DNA of 17,648 nucleotides, taken from positions 1 through 17,648 of the forward strand of contig CAMAXB010000027.1 of the NCBI GenBank assembly GCA_945862035.1, in the 5' to 3' direction. Position numbers and translations under genes: made by a program. Shown one piece after another: positions 17,018 to 17,648 of this stretch (within the stretch, counting starts at the first letter, position 1; each line of letters begins with the position of its first letter). Origin of the DNA: Opitutus sp. GAS368. GTDB lineage: Bacteria; Verrucomicrobiota; Verrucomicrobiia; Opitutales; Opitutaceae. The notes under the pieces were generated by a model. The model was not told where the DNA came from, ran no database searches, and worked only from the letters and a program-made list of their open reading frames with translations.

Positions 17018-17648
17018 CGAGCGAGCAGGCAAAGTTCATCCTGCAGGCGTGCCGCCCCGGTGGTCAGGACGCATCCGATCCGGCTGTCGTGGAGGCGCTC
17101 GCGCAAGCTGAGAGGGACGCCGCATTGAAGGCTTGGCTGGGGTGCGAGCGGGCCTTCGATTCCGAAGTGGGAGCTAAGTGTAAGCTGATTGCCCCTCCGG
17201 CCGGCCTCCGGACTACGATCCTTGCCGGTGCACGGGTGACCCGGCCCGGCCGCTCGCCGTGGCGGGTCTGGATCGGAATGGGCCTGGCGGCGTCGTTCGC
17301 ACTCATCCTCGGGACCGTGGTGGTAGCCCGGCTCTCCGCAAACGACGTCTACCTCGATCAGCTCGTCCAGCATGGACTGATCGAGATGACCGGTCCACAC
17401 CCTCGCGGCCAGCCACTCGACAACTACGGAGAGCTCGGCGTGTTCCTCCGTGACCCCAGCAGAAGACTGACCGGCGGGATGCCGATCGATCTGGAGCAAC
17501 TCCGTGCGATCGGGTGTCGTTCATTGGAAGTTGCTGGAAAAGAGGTGTTTGAGATTTGCTTCCGGCGTGATTCCTTCTACCACCTCTACATCGCCCGGCG
17601 GGCAGACTTCAGCTGCCGGGAGTGCGAAATCGAGCCGATGTTCCGGGA
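17014..17648 (+). CDS. Putative anti-sigma factor, single-pass membrane protein, 3' partial
   Basis: 211 residues are visible, and the frame is still open at the window edge. It begins MTSEQAKFILQACRPGGQDA, has an acidic, Ala-rich cytosolic part (residues 1-80), one hydrophobic helix at about 85-106 (VWIGMGLAASFALILGTVVV), then an extracytoplasmic domain. That order, with the ATGA overlap to the sigma gene, is how membrane anti-sigma factors are usually built, so I infer it binds and holds the ECF sigma factor at the membrane. I do not see a zinc-binding HxxxCxxC (ZAS) motif. Visible Cys include 13, 44, 56, 168, 182 and a CREC pair at 201/204 just before the cut. Similar proteins next to sigma genes are common in Verrucomicrobiota, as I recall; their function is mostly inferred. 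Confidence 0.82.
   Translation, partial: MTSEQAKFILQACRPGGQDASDPAVVEALAQAERDAALKAWLGCERAFDSEVGAKCKLIAPPAGLRTTILAGARVTRPGRSPWRVWIGMGLAASFALILGTVVVARLSANDVYLDQLVQHGLIEMTGPHPRGQPLDNYGELGVFLRDPSRRLTGGMPIDLEQLRAIGCRSLEVAGKEVFEICFRRDSFYHLYIARRADFSCRECEIEPMFR

Overview
The window is GC-rich bacterial chromosome with genes packed tightly on both strands. The gene set is mostly core or housekeeping: typA, hrpB, rluE, tRNA-Phe, an SNF2 helicase, an RND pump, and an ECF sigma factor with its partner. The proteins resemble those of Verrucomicrobiota, perhaps Opitutaceae, especially the sigma-linked membrane protein at the right edge. That placement is inference from family resemblance; no marker gene here settles it. 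I see no transposase, integrase, phage gene or CRISPR array.

Layout, left to right. Bases 2-3910 hold a plus-strand RND efflux pair: a membrane-fusion protein cut by the window edge, then a complete AcrB-type permease, ending in a strong terminator. It faces a minus-strand unit containing typA (4182-6002) and, upstream of it, a secreted alpha/beta-hydrolase esterase (6145-7041). typA ends in its own terminator, so two terminators lie tail to tail between 3925 and 4150.

Bases 7042-8283 contain no convincing protein gene but are the most unusual part of the window. They are full of short, unrelated perfect or near-perfect hairpins. On the minus strand they end in a textbook intrinsic terminator (12-bp stem, TTCG loop, T-run) at 7214-7254, before the esterase begins. 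The best reading is a large minus-strand structured RNA of several hundred nucleotides. I could not match it to tmRNA, RNase P, SRP, 6S or rRNA. Its upstream edge carries a compact array of DnaA-box-like 9-mers (8121-8171).

Bases 8284-12479 hold hrpB (plus), rluE (minus, overlapping the hrpB 3' end by 16 bp) and a zinc-independent MDR oxidoreductase (plus, divergent from rluE). Bases 12548-13774 encode a minus-strand Nramp-fold transporter lacking the canonical metal-binding motifs. tRNA-Phe (13874-13949, plus) faces an SNF2/HepA-type helicase (13962-16400, minus). Divergent from that is an ECF sigma factor (16454-17017), coupled by an ATGA overlap to a single-pass membrane protein that runs off the window and is probably its anti-sigma regulator.
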